Assembly (NCBI RefSeq): GCF_900129135.1
Contig: NZ_FQVI01000020.1
Coordinates: 1 to 64,000 of the forward strand
Length of the DNA: 64,000 nucleotides
Source: Lactonifactor longoviformis DSM 17459
Lineage (GTDB): Bacteria > Bacillota > Clostridia > Lachnospirales > Lachnospiraceae
Direction: 5' to 3'
Shown: in pieces, positions 15,980 through 24,970 of the stretch
Layout: each line of letters starts with the position of its first letter
How positions within the stretch are numbered: the stretch's first letter is position 1
Program-made: the position numbers and the translations under genes
The notes under the pieces: generated by a model
The model's database searches: none
What the model saw: only the letters and a program-made list of their open reading frames with translations
Told to the model about the DNA's origin: nothing

Positions 15980-18289
15980 ATGAAACGAGACTTGAAAGTA
16001 CAGGCCTTACTATATCTGCTGACCTTCAGTATGTGCGCACCTGTCACTGCCCGGGGGGAGCAGCTGGAGGCAGGACAATTTGCGGATATTCTGGAGAATG
16101 CAGAACCGGCAGAAGCAGAAACAGACCCGTCCGGAGAAGAGATTCCTGCGGAAGAAAATCCTACGGAAGAAGTACAGACAGAGACTGGAGACATGCGGAC
16201 AGCCAGTGAAGGATGGGTGAGTCAGGAAACTTCCGCACAGGGTACAAAGTGGTGGTACCGGTATGCGGATGGCACATATCCGGCAGACGGACTCTATGAA
16301 ATCGGAACAAAGACCTATTATTTTGATGCAGACGGGTGGATGAAAACAGGCTGGGTTCTCCTGGAGGACAGGTGGTATTACTTTCTTTCGGACGGAGCCA
16401 TGGCTGTTAGCCAGTGGGCAGGAAATTATTATCTTCTGGAAGATGGTACTATGGCTGTGAACCAGTGGGTTGGAAGCTGGTATGTAGGAGATGACGGAGC
16501 CTGGATTCGCGATTACGGTAAGGGAAAGTGGATCCTTCAGTCCGGCAAATGGTGGTTCAGGGAATATGACGGAAGCTATCCCAAATCAGCTTTTAAGGAA
16601 ATCGACGGAAACATCTATTATTTTGATACAGATGGCTGGATGATGACCGGATGGGTGTACATAGAACAGAAATGGTATTATTTTAATTCCTCAGGCGTTA
16701 TGCTCACAGGGTGGCAGAAGCTGGGGAACGTATGGTATTACCTGGAGCCGGACGGGACTATGGCCACAGGCTGGAAAAAGCTGGGGAGCCAATGGTATTA
16801 TCTGAACAGCAGCGGTTCTATGGCCACGGGCTGGAAGCTGCTGGGAAACCAGTGGTATTATTTTCATTCCTCCGGAGTTATGGCTGCCGGCTGGACGCTT
16901 GTGGGGAAGCAGTGGTTCTATCTGAATGCGGATGGTGTGATGCAGACCGGGAAGCTGGTGCAGGGAAATCACACGTATATTCTGAGCAGCAGCGGCGCTC
17001 TGGTCACGGGATGGTACCTGGAAAAGGGTGCGTGGTACTACTATGACAGCAATGGATTTATGGTCAAAGGCTGGCAGCAGGTGGGGAATACCTGGTACTA
17101 TCTCAGAGAAGACGGGACTATGGCCACTGACTGGCTGCAGCTTGGGAAAACCTGGTATTACCTGGACAGCAGCGGAGCTATGGCTGTCGGCTGGACCTAT
17201 GTACGGGGCAAATGGTATTACATGGACCGTTCCGGGGCTATGACTACCGGCTGGCAGAAGCTTGGGAATACCTGGTATTACCTGAATGCCAGCGGGTCTA
17301 TGGCTACGGGCTGGAATTTTATAGGGAATAAATGGTATTATTTGAACGGAAACGGGTCCATGGCTGTCGGCTGGACCTATGTAAAGGGCAAATGGTACTA
17401 TATGGACCGTTCCGGGGCTATGGTTACGGGATGGATTCAGCTTGGGAAAACCTGGTATTATCTGAACGGAAGCGGAGCCATGGTTTCCGGATGGAATATC
17501 ATCGGCAGTCATTGGTATTTCTTTAACGGAAACGGAGCCATGCTTACAGGCTGGCAGAAAATAGGCGGCATCTGGTATTACATGGATGGAAGCGGGGCAA
17601 TGGCCGCCGGACGCTGGGTAGGCAACTACTATCTGAGGGATAACGGAGCCATGGCGGTAAACTGTATTCTCACGATCGGAGGGGTCAAATACAGCTTTGA
17701 CGCTGCCGGTATCGGCAGCAAAGTAGTGGAATCCGGCGGATATATTGAGATAAGAGATTCTAACGGAAAGATTTATAAGGTAGAGGCCAGCTATGCCACA
17801 GATCCTCAGGTCTCCGACGAGGATTTCCTCACAGCGATTGCATACGCGGAGGCCGGAGACCAGGGAATCTCCGGAATGTCGGCGGTTGTTATGGTGATTT
17901 TAAACCGTATGAACAGCAGTGCTTTTCCCAATGACCTGCGGACGGTTGTCTATCAGAGAAAGCAGTTCGAACCTGCCAGAACAGGGGTTCTCACAAAATA
18001 TCTGAAGAATCTGAACGCTATTCCCAATCCCTATCTGTCGAATACCAGAACAGCGGTGCGAAACGCAATGTCGACGTACAAGCTGTATAAAGAAGGGAAA
18101 GGCAAGCGCCTGATTAACGGGGTTACACTTCCCTCAGGGAAAACAGAATTTGACTATTTATATTTTATGACCCCAAAGGCATTTGAAAACCTGGGACTTG
18201 ATGAGAAAAAATGTGATGTATTGTATTTATCCCCGTCTTCAGATAAATACAAAGGGCATATTTTCTTTAATAAATGGGTAGAAAAATAA
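15980..18289 (+). CDS. Secreted cell-wall hydrolase: cell-wall-binding repeats plus SleB/CwlJ-type domain
   Basis: A 769-residue exported protein. A hydrophobic N-terminal segment (~7-24) acts as signal peptide, followed by an acidic linker rich in E, P and T (~30-70). From ~75 to ~575 there are about two dozen ~20-residue aromatic repeats of the pattern GW...WYYLN.SG.MATG, the choline/cell-wall-binding repeat type. The last ~160 residues (VSDEDFLTAIAYAEAGDQG ... KGHIFFNKW) match the Hydrolase_2 family of SleB/CwlJ lytic enzymes, with the catalytic-type Glu in AYAEAG. It should bind the envelope and cut peptidoglycan. The sigma-A promoter and long binding array suggest a vegetative role more than cortex lysis, but a spore role is possible given spoIVA next door. 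Confidence 0.88.
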   Translation: MKRDLKVQALLYLLTFSMCAPVTARGEQLEAGQFADILENAEPAEAETDPSGEEIPAEENPTEEVQTETGDMRTASEGWVSQETSAQGTKWWYRYADGTYPADGLYEIGTKTYYFDADGWMKTGWVLLEDRWYYFLSDGAMAVSQWAGNYYLLEDGTMAVNQWVGSWYVGDDGAWIRDYGKGKWILQSGKWWFREYDGSYPKSAFKEIDGNIYYFDTDGWMMTGWVYIEQKWYYFNSSGVMLTGWQKLGNVWYYLEPDGTMATGWKKLGSQWYYLNSSGSMATGWKLLGNQWYYFHSSGVMAAGWTLVGKQWFYLNADGVMQTGKLVQGNHTYILSSSGALVTGWYLEKGAWYYYDSNGFMVKGWQQVGNTWYYLREDGTMATDWLQLGKTWYYLDSSGAMAVGWTYVRGKWYYMDRSGAMTTGWQKLGNTWYYLNASGSMATGWNFIGNKWYYLNGNGSMAVGWTYVKGKWYYMDRSGAMVTGWIQLGKTWYYLNGSGAMVSGWNIIGSHWYFFNGNGAMLTGWQKIGGIWYYMDGSGAMAAGRWVGNYYLRDNGAMAVNCILTIGGVKYSFDAAGIGSKVVESGGYIEIRDSNGKIYKVEASYATDPQVSDEDFLTAIAYAEAGDQGISGMSAVVMVILNRMNSSAFPNDLRTVVYQRKQFEPARTGVLTKYLKNLNAIPNPYLSNTRTAVRNAMSTYKLYKEGKGKRLINGVTLPSGKTEFDYLYFMTPKAFENLGLDEKKCDVLYLSPSSDKYKGHIFFNKWVEK
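16240..17660 (+). repeat. Tandem ~60-base repeats encoding cell-wall-binding modules
   Basis: Within the hydrolase gene the ~20-codon module recurs about two dozen times. Some copies, such as those around 17195-17250 and 17375-17430, are nearly identical (both contain TATGGACCGTTCCGGGGCTA), which suggests recent duplication or unequal recombination. Copy number could vary between strains. Confidence 0.8.
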
Positions 18290-18299
18290 GAAAACTGAA

Positions 18300-18456
18300 T
18301 GCAGGATAGCAGAGGAAGCAGGTGGAAGTCCTGCGCAAGTCCGTTACTGTGAAAGCCAGATACTAGGCTATCCTGACACACAAAAAATGCCTGCGGCAAC
18401 CGGGCTTTTGTGGGACAGGTAGGAGTTCGTTGCCATTTTGCGGCGGACTCTTTTTT
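18300..18456 (+). promoter_or_regulatory. Cobalamin riboswitch with intrinsic terminator, controlling the cbi/cob operon
   Basis: The aptamer (18300-18375) is closed by AGGATAGC (18303-18310) and GCTATCCT (18367-18374). Inside are GCAGG (18318-18322) paired with CCTGC (18330-18334) around TGGAAGT, and the B12-box-like CCGTTACTGT at 18341-18350. It is compact, about 75 bases, like the variant AdoCbl class. An expression platform follows: a terminator stem 18423-18434 with 18440-18450 and six T. An upstream alternative stem (CACAAAA/TTTTGTG) could act as antiterminator. High B12 should stop transcription before cbiD at 18496. Confidence 0.88.
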
Positions 18457-18495
18457 CTTTTTTGAACGGACCGCTGCGGTCAAAAGGAGTTGTGT

Positions 18496-19659
18496 ATGGA
18501 ACATAAAAATGGTTTGGAAGACTTCTATATCGTGAAGAATAACAAGAAAATGCGGTATGGTTATACGACAGGGTCCTGTGCCGCCGCTGCGGCAAAGGGG
18601 GCGGCCAGGATGCTTTTGTCTCAGGAACAGGTGGAGGAAGCGGATCTGATGACGCCAAAAGGAATCCTTCTGCATCTGCTTCTTATGGATATCCGCTGGA
18701 ATAAAGAAAAGGCAGAATGCTGCGTGCAGAAGTATGCGGGGGATGATCCCGATGCCACAGACGGGATGCATATTTATGCAACTGTGGAAAAACGCAGAGA
18801 ACCCGGGGTTGTCATTGACGGGGGCATCGGTGTGGGAAGGATTACCAGGAAAGGGCTGGAACAGCCCGTGGGAGCTGCCGCCATTAACCGGGTGCCCAGG
18901 CGTATGATTGCCAGGGAAGTGGAACAGGTGATAGAGGAAGAAAACTACGAGGGCGGCCTGAAGGTGACGATCTGGACACCGGAAGGAGAGAAGATTGGAA
19001 AACGGACGTTTAACCCAAGACTTGGAATCCAGGGAGGGATCTCCATCTTAGGCACTTCAGGAATTGTGGAACCAATGAGTGAGGCGGCGCTGATTAAAAG
19101 CATAGAGATTGAGATGCACATGCGGGTTGAAAACGGGGGAAGGTATCTTCTGGTGACTCCCGGCAATTACGGCGCCGCCTACCTGAAGGAACATATGGAA
19201 CTGGACTTCTCCCAGAATATCAAGTGCAGCAATTATGTTGGGGAAACCATTGATATGGCTATTGGCATGGAAGCAAAGGGAATTCTTTTTATTTCTCATA
19301 TCGGCAAATTTATTAAAGTGGCAGCCGGCATAATGAATACCCATTCCCGGTCTGCGGACGGAAGGGCCGAGATCATGGCGGCAAATGCGGTACGGGCGGG
19401 CGCTTCCCTTGAGATGGCAAAAGAGCTATTGCAGACAGGAACTACAGACGAAGCCCTTGGGATTCTGCAGAGGGAAGGCCTTGTGGAAAAGACCATGGAG
19501 GAGGTTCTGGAGAGAGTGGAATACTACTTGAATCACAGAGCTTACGGACAGCTGGAGACAGGGGCAATTCTGTTTTCTAACACATATGGGTATCTGGGAA
19601 ATACATCCCGTGTTCCGGATTTGCTGGATAAACTGAGAGAACAACAAAATATTACATAG
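18496..19659 (+). CDS. cbiD: Cobalt-precorrin-5B (C1)-methyltransferase
   Basis: A 387-residue CbiD. ATG 18496 is chosen because AAAGGAG lies 6 bases upstream; a TTG two codons earlier would overlap that site. The diagnostic N-terminus is RYGYTTGSCAAAAAKGAARM, and VGRITRKGLEQPVG, FNPRLGIQGGISILGTSG and NYVGETIDMAIG follow. It methylates C1 of the ring with SAM in the oxygen-independent pathway. It is the first gene of a 16-gene operon directly downstream of the riboswitch terminator. Confidence 0.96.
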   Translation: MEHKNGLEDFYIVKNNKKMRYGYTTGSCAAAAAKGAARMLLSQEQVEEADLMTPKGILLHLLLMDIRWNKEKAECCVQKYAGDDPDATDGMHIYATVEKRREPGVVIDGGIGVGRITRKGLEQPVGAAAINRVPRRMIAREVEQVIEEENYEGGLKVTIWTPEGEKIGKRTFNPRLGIQGGISILGTSGIVEPMSEAALIKSIEIEMHMRVENGGRYLLVTPGNYGAAYLKEHMELDFSQNIKCSNYVGETIDMAIGMEAKGILFISHIGKFIKVAAGIMNTHSRSADGRAEIMAANAVRAGASLEMAKELLQTGTTDEALGILQREGLVEKTMEEVLERVEYYLNHRAYGQLETGAILFSNTYGYLGNTSRVPDLLDKLREQQNIT

Positions 19660-19673
19660 ACAAAGGAGATATT

Positions 19674-20357
19674 ATGATGCAAGGAAAGCTTTATGGAATT
19701 GGGGTTGGACCGGGAGACCCGGAGCTGCTTACTTTAAAAGCGCTGCGGCTGGTGAAAGAGTGTGATGTGATAGCGGTACCGGGTACGGCGGCGGAGGAAA
19801 GTGTGGCCTACCAGATTGTGAAGGGGGCCTGGCCAGAGATCGCTCTAAAAGAGCTGCTTCCCGTACCTATGCCCATGACAAAGGATCCCAGGCAGCTGGA
19901 GGAAAATCATGAAAACGGTGCCAGAAGCATTGAAGCGATTCTGCAGGAAGGAAAGCAGGTTGCCTTTTTGACCCTGGGAGATCCCACCGTGTATTCCACC
20001 TATCTCTATGTGCACAAGAAGATTCAAAGCTGGGGCTATGAGGTAGAGATTGTCAGCGGAATCACCTCCTTTTGCGCCGTTGCTGCCAGAATGAATATGG
20101 GGCTGGTGGAAAAGGCAGAACCCCTCCATGTGATACCTGCCTCTTATCAGATTGAAGAAGCGCTGAAGCTTCCGGGCACGAAGGTACTTATGAAGGCCGG
20201 GAAAAAGCTGGGAGAGGTCAAGGAGCAGCTTCTGTCCATGGGAGCACAGGGAGTGATGATAGAAAACTGCGGGATGGAAAATGAAAAAATATACCATACC
20301 ATTGAAGAGATTCCTGAGAATGCAGGATATTATTCCCTGACTATTATTAAAGAATAA
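19674..20357 (+). CDS. cbiL: Cobalt-precorrin-2 C20-methyltransferase
   Basis: A 227-residue SAM-dependent methylase of the tetrapyrrole (CobA-like) family. The N-terminal GIGVGPGDPELLTLKALRL is the first family motif, and TLGDPTVYSTYLYVH and EIVSGITSFCAVAARM match CobI/CbiL. It methylates C20 at the entry to the corrin branch. It lies 14 bases after cbiD with AAAGGAGA as ribosome site. The start could be the first or second ATG of the adjacent pair. Confidence 0.92.
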   Translation: MMQGKLYGIGVGPGDPELLTLKALRLVKECDVIAVPGTAAEESVAYQIVKGAWPEIALKELLPVPMPMTKDPRQLEENHENGARSIEAILQEGKQVAFLTLGDPTVYSTYLYVHKKIQSWGYEVEIVSGITSFCAVAARMNMGLVEKAEPLHVIPASYQIEEALKLPGTKVLMKAGKKLGEVKEQLLSMGAQGVMIENCGMENEKIYHTIEEIPENAGYYSLTIIKE

Positions 20358-20375
20358 ACATACAAAGGAGAAGAT

Positions 20376-21140
20376 ATGATACATTTTGTTGGAGCGGGCT
20401 CTGGTGCCCCGGATTTGATTACTGTAAGAGGAAAGAAATATTTAGAGGAAGCGGATGTAATTATCTATGCCGGTTCGCTGGTAAATCCACAGCTGCTGGA
20501 GTATGCCAAAGAAGGATGCAGGGTATACAACAGTGCCAGGATGACTCTGGAAGAGGTCCTGGATGTGATGCGCAGCGGGGAAAAAGAAGGAAAAATCACT
20601 GTGCGTCTGCACACAGGAGATCCCTGTCTCTATGGCGCCATCCGGGAGCAGATGGATGTGCTGGATGAGGAAAATATTGCATATGACTCCTGCCCGGGAG
20701 TGAGTTCCTTCTGCGGGGCAGCCTCTGCCCTGAATCTGGAGTATACGCTGCCGGATGTGTCTCAGAGCGTCATCATCACCAGGATGGCGGGAAGGACGCC
20801 TGTACCTCCAAAAGAGAGCATTGAGTCATTTGCCGCCCACCAGGCAACTATGGTCGTATTTCTAAGTACCGGGATGTTAAAGGAACTGAGCGCCCGTCTG
20901 ATTGAGGGCGGGTATACCGAGGATACGCCTGCGGCCATTGTGTACAAGGCAACCTGGGAAGATGAAAAGGCCTTTGTATGTACCGTGGGAACGCTGGATA
21001 AGACAGCAAAAGAAAATCATATTACGAAAACAGCTTTAATGATTATCGGCGATGCGGTAGCCCATAATCACTATGAGCGTTCCAAATTATATGATCCGGG
21101 ATTCACCACTGAATTCCGTCAGGGTACAGATACCAAATAA
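20376..21140 (+). CDS. cbiF: Cobalt-precorrin-4 C11-methyltransferase
   Basis: A 254-residue methylase. Motifs: HFVGAGSGAPDLITVRGKKYL, DVIIYAGSLVNPQLLEYAK, LHTGDPCLYGAIREQMD and SQSVIITRMAGRTPVP, the last being typical of CobM/CbiF. It adds the C11 methyl group. It follows cbiL by 18 bases behind AAAGGAG. Confidence 0.94.
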   Translation: MIHFVGAGSGAPDLITVRGKKYLEEADVIIYAGSLVNPQLLEYAKEGCRVYNSARMTLEEVLDVMRSGEKEGKITVRLHTGDPCLYGAIREQMDVLDEENIAYDSCPGVSSFCGAASALNLEYTLPDVSQSVIITRMAGRTPVPPKESIESFAAHQATMVVFLSTGMLKELSARLIEGGYTEDTPAAIVYKATWEDEKAFVCTVGTLDKTAKENHITKTALMIIGDAVAHNHYERSKLYDPGFTTEFRQGTDTK

Positions 21141-21152
21141 GCGGAGGAAAAT

Positions 21153-22259
21153 ATGAAGATAGCAGTTATCAGCTTCAGCCGGTCCGGCTATGCTCTGGGG
21201 GAAGCTCTCCACGCAGGACTTATAAAGGAAGGGCATGAAGTAACCACCTACACAAAAAGTAAGTATACAAAGATGGTTTTAGATGAATCCCAGCTGGATA
21301 TTGACGCGAAGACAATACGCAATGTAAAGCAGTTTGCCAAACCAGTGGATGAATCCATCGGTGCATGGACCAGTCTGCGGTTTCAGAATTCTGATGCCCT
21401 GATCTTTATCGGGGCCTGCGGGATAGCAGTAAGAGCCATTGCGCCTTATGTCAAGGATAAGAAAAAGGATCCCGCTGTGGTTGTGGTGGACGAGCAGGGA
21501 AATTATGCCATCTCACTCCTGTCAGGGCATATCGGCGGCGCCAATGCGCTTACGCTGGATGTGAGCAGAATCACAGGCGCAAAACCTGTGATCACGACAG
21601 CAACTGATATCAATGAGAAGTTTGCGGTGGATGTATTTGCAAAGAGGAATGGCTTTTATATTTCTGACATGGGGCTGGCCAAGGATGTATCGGCGGCACT
21701 GGTAGCAGGAAAGGAAGTTGGATTTTACAGTGATTTTCCCTGGATTGGGGAACTGCCGGAAGGCCTTAAGATAGCCCATGAAGATGAGGAGCGGCCGGAG
21801 CTTGGGATTGCGATTACCAGCAGTTACCTGGAGCATCCGTTTGTACATACTCTGTACCTGGTTCCCAGGGTCATTACCCTGGGGCTTGGCTGCAGAAAAG
21901 ACACTGCAAAAGAGGAGATACAAAATGCAGTGCGAAAGGCCTGTGATGAGCAGCTGATTCCAACCGTTGCCATGGAGCAGGTGGTCAGCATTGACCTGAA
22001 AAAAGATGAGCCGGGGATCCTGGAGTACTGCCGGGAGAGAAACCTTCCCTTTATCACATACACCAAAGAGGAATTGGCTCAGGTAGAAGGAAAATTTACT
22101 AAATCTGAATTCGTAGAATCCATTACAGGGCTGGACAATGTCTGTGAGAGAAGTGCGGTGAAGGGAAGCGAAGACGGAAGACTGATAGTAAGAAAACATG
22201 CAGAAAATGGGGTAACGGTTGCGTTAGCCATGAAGAAATGGAGTGTGGAATTTGAATAA
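21153..22259 (+). CDS. cbiG: Cobalt-precorrin-5A hydrolase
   Basis: A 368-residue CbiG. The central domain FIGACGIAVRAIAPYVKDK and the SLLSGHIGGANALTLDVSRI motif identify the family, followed by the C-terminal domain LGLGCRKDTAKEEI. It opens the delta-lactone of cobalt-precorrin-5A and releases acetaldehyde (C20). It lies between the C11 and C17 methylases, as expected for the anaerobic route, and overlaps the next gene. Confidence 0.93.
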   Translation: MKIAVISFSRSGYALGEALHAGLIKEGHEVTTYTKSKYTKMVLDESQLDIDAKTIRNVKQFAKPVDESIGAWTSLRFQNSDALIFIGACGIAVRAIAPYVKDKKKDPAVVVVDEQGNYAISLLSGHIGGANALTLDVSRITGAKPVITTATDINEKFAVDVFAKRNGFYISDMGLAKDVSAALVAGKEVGFYSDFPWIGELPEGLKIAHEDEERPELGIAITSSYLEHPFVHTLYLVPRVITLGLGCRKDTAKEEIQNAVRKACDEQLIPTVAMEQVVSIDLKKDEPGILEYCRERNLPFITYTKEELAQVEGKFTKSEFVESITGLDNVCERSAVKGSEDGRLIVRKHAENGVTVALAMKKWSVEFE

Positions 22260-22983
22260 ATTATATGTAGTGGGCATTGGGCCCGGCGAGTATGAACAGA
22301 TGACCATTAAGGCAGCCAATGCCCTGAAAGAAAGCGATGTAATCATAGGATATACCGTATATGTGGATCTGGTAAAAGAACATTTTCCAGGAAAAGAGTT
22401 TATGACAACACCAATGAAAAAAGAGGTAGACCGCTGTGTGATGGCGTTCGAGGAAGCAAAAAAAGGAAAAACGGTCTCCATGATCTGCAGCGGAGATGCC
22501 GGGGTATACGGTATGTCGGGTCTTATGTATGAAGTGGGAGTCAGCTATCCTGAGGTAGAGCTGTCTGTGATTCCGGGAGTGACGGCTGCCACAGGGGGAG
22601 GGGCTGTGCTGGGCGCTCCCCTGATTCACGACTTCTGCCTCATTAGCTTAAGTGATCTTCTTACACCGTGGGAAAAGATTGAGGGAAGACTGCTGGGAGC
22701 TTCCAAAGCTGATTTTGTGATCTGCCTGTACAATCCCTCCAGCAAAAAGCGCTGCGATTACCTGGCCAAGGCATGTGACCTTATGATGCAGTATAAATCA
22801 GAGGATACCGTGTGCGGCATTGTGGGAAATATCGGGAGAGACGGAGAAGCTTTTAAGGTTATGACATTAAAAGAACTGAGGGATACGCCTGTTGATATGT
22901 TTACAACGGTTTTCATCGGCAATTCCCAGACAAAAGTGATTAACGGAAAAATGGTAACGCCCAGAGGATACCGGAATGTGTGA
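22252..22983 (+). CDS. cbiH: Cobalt-precorrin-3 C17-methyltransferase
   Basis: A 243-residue CobJ/CbiH methylase: LYVVGIGPGEYEQMTIKAANAL, ICSGDAGVYGMSGLMYEV, IPGVTAATGGGAVLGAPL and FVICLYNPSSKKR. It methylates C17 with ring contraction. The start is ambiguous: TTG 22252 is preferred because GGAG ends 8 bases upstream, but an in-frame GTG at 22243 exists. It overlaps cbiG by 8 bases and the next gene by 8, so the three are translationally coupled. Confidence 0.9.
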   Translation: MNKLYVVGIGPGEYEQMTIKAANALKESDVIIGYTVYVDLVKEHFPGKEFMTTPMKKEVDRCVMAFEEAKKGKTVSMICSGDAGVYGMSGLMYEVGVSYPEVELSVIPGVTAATGGGAVLGAPLIHDFCLISLSDLLTPWEKIEGRLLGASKADFVICLYNPSSKKRCDYLAKACDLMMQYKSEDTVCGIVGNIGRDGEAFKVMTLKELRDTPVDMFTTVFIGNSQTKVINGKMVTPRGYRNV

Positions 22984-24970
22984 CGTTCTTATTTTTGGAG
23001 GGACAACAGAAGGAAGAAAAATTGCAGAATATGTCAGCCGGCACCATATCTCGGGGTATGTGTGCGTGGCCACAGAGTATGGTGAGAGTCTTCTGCCTCA
23101 AAATGAGTATGTCAGGGTTTCCCATGAGCGTCTGAAGGAAGAGCAGATGTGCGGGCTTATAAAAAAGGAATCTCCCAGATTTGTGATCGATGCCACGCAT
23201 CCATACGCTGCTGAGGTGACGCGCAATATTAAGAGCGCCTGCCAAAAGGCTGAGGTGCCCTACGTTCGTCTGCTCAGAGAGAGCGCCGGCCCGGATGACG
23301 GCACAGCTGTAGAGCATGCAGTCTATGTGGACTCGATTGAGGAGGCCGTGGACTATCTGGAGCATACAAAGGGGGGGATCCTGGTCACCACAGGCAGCAA
23401 GGAAATCGGTAAATTCACCCGTCTTTCGGATTACAGAGAAAGGGTCTATGCCAGGGTTCTCTCTCTTCCCAAAGTAACTGCGGCCTGTGCAGAGATGGGA
23501 TTTGAGGGAAAGCATCTGATCTGTATGCAGGGACCGTTTTCCAGGGAACTCAATGAGGCAATGATACGGCAGCTGGACTGCAGGTATCTGGTCACCAAAG
23601 AATCCGGGAGTACCGGAGGGTTTTTAGAAAAGTGCGAGGCGGCAAAAGCCTGCGGCTGTGAGCTGGTAATCGTCGGCAGGCCTCTTCAGGAAAAGGGCCT
23701 GTCCCTTCTGGAGTGCAAAAGATATCTTGCAGGTGAATTCGGTCTGTCGGGAAAGACAGAGGTCGCCCTGGTAGGCATCGGCATGGGGGATGAGAATACC
23801 ATGACTGTGGGAGGCAGAGAAGCGTGCAGGAAGGCTGAGGTAATCATAGGAGCCGGGCGTATGGCAAAAGCAGCGGCACAGCCGGGACAGGACGTTTATT
23901 GTGAATACGACGCCAAAAGGATTCGGGAGTACCTGAGAGAACACCCGGAATATGAGCGCGCCGCGGTTGTCCTGTCAGGAGATGTGGGGTTTTACAGCGG
24001 CTGCAGAAGGCTTCTGGAAGAGCTGAAAGAATTCCAGGTAGAACTGTACTGCGGAATCTCCAGTCTGGTATATTTTATGTCCAGAATCCAAAAGCCGTGG
24101 GAGGATGTTAAGATTGCAAGTGCCCACGGCAGAGCGTATAACCTCATACAGGGAATTCGAAGCAATCCCCGCTTTTTTGCTATCCTGGGCACCGGAGACG
24201 GGGTATCCCGCCTGGCTGAAAAATTAATGGAATATCATATGGAAGATGTTTCTATTTACCTGGGAGAAATGCTGTCCTATCCGGAGGAAAAGATACAGAA
24301 AGGAAAGCCGGCTGATTTCCTGGGATACCAGGGGAATCCGCTGAGTGTAATATACATAGAAAATCCCGGGGCCAAAGAGCTTCCGGTGACACATGGAATC
24401 AGTGACGGGGCATTTGTCAGGGGGAAGGTTCCCATGACAAAAGAAGAGGTGCGCAGTATTTCACTGTCCAAGCTGCGTCTGAAAAAGGACGCTGTCTGTT
24501 ATGACGTAGGCGCCGGGACAGGCTCCGTCTCTATTGAAATGGCGCTTATGGCCCGGGAGGGCAGAGTCTATGCCGTGGAGAAGAAGCCGGAGGCCGCAGC
24601 ACTTTTGGAAGAAAATAAGAAAGTGTTTGGGGCGGATAATCTTACAGTAATCCCCGGTCTGGCGCCGGAGGCTTTGGAGGATCTGGACCCCCCCACACAT
24701 GCGTTTATCGGAGGCTCTTCCGGAAATATGAAAGAGATCCTGCAGCTTCTTCTGAATAAGAACCCCGAAATCCGGATCGTAGTGAACTGCATCGCTCTGG
24801 AAACCGTAGCAGAGACAGTAAACTGTATGAAGGAACTGCCGGTGACTGATGTCGATATCGTATCTGTATCCATCAGCAAATCCAAGACGGTGGGACGATA
24901 TCATATGATGATGGGAGAAAACCCTATTACTATTATCTCCTGTACAGGAAAAGAGGTGGACGAAGGATGA
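22976..24970 (+). CDS. Trifunctional CobK/CbiJ - CbiE - CbiT fusion
   Basis: A 664-residue protein joining three pathway enzymes. Residues ~1-245: precorrin-6A reductase (DVLIFGGTTEGRKIAEYVS, DATHPYAAEVTRN, LVTKESGSTGGFLEK). Residues ~255-460: CbiE C5-methyltransferase (VALVGIGMGDENTMTVGG, VVLSGDVGFYSGCRRLL). Residues ~470-664: CbiT C15-methyltransferase/decarboxylase (FVRGKVPMTKEEVRS, DVGAGTGSVSIEMAL, AFIGGSSGNMKEIL). These act successively from precorrin-6A to precorrin-8, so the fusion may channel a labile substrate. CbiE-CbiT fusions are well known (CobL); the added CobK domain is less usual. It overlaps cbiH by 8 bases and cbiA by 4. Confidence 0.93.
   Translation: MCDVLIFGGTTEGRKIAEYVSRHHISGYVCVATEYGESLLPQNEYVRVSHERLKEEQMCGLIKKESPRFVIDATHPYAAEVTRNIKSACQKAEVPYVRLLRESAGPDDGTAVEHAVYVDSIEEAVDYLEHTKGGILVTTGSKEIGKFTRLSDYRERVYARVLSLPKVTAACAEMGFEGKHLICMQGPFSRELNEAMIRQLDCRYLVTKESGSTGGFLEKCEAAKACGCELVIVGRPLQEKGLSLLECKRYLAGEFGLSGKTEVALVGIGMGDENTMTVGGREACRKAEVIIGAGRMAKAAAQPGQDVYCEYDAKRIREYLREHPEYERAAVVLSGDVGFYSGCRRLLEELKEFQVELYCGISSLVYFMSRIQKPWEDVKIASAHGRAYNLIQGIRSNPRFFAILGTGDGVSRLAEKLMEYHMEDVSIYLGEMLSYPEEKIQKGKPADFLGYQGNPLSVIYIENPGAKELPVTHGISDGAFVRGKVPMTKEEVRSISLSKLRLKKDAVCYDVGAGTGSVSIEMALMAREGRVYAVEKKPEAAALLEENKKVFGADNLTVIPGLAPEALEDLDPPTHAFIGGSSGNMKEILQLLLNKNPEIRIVVNCIALETVAETVNCMKELPVTDVDIVSVSISKSKTVGRYHMMMGENPITIISCTGKEVDEG

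Noticed and set aside
16240-17660. A CRISPR-like or minisatellite array
   Set aside because: The ~60-base repeats are in frame and encode wall-binding modules; there are no unique spacers of constant length.
17966-17985. A tRNA-like TTCGAACC segment, and another at 52104-52113
   Set aside because: Both lie inside well-supported coding regions and lack acceptor and anticodon stems.
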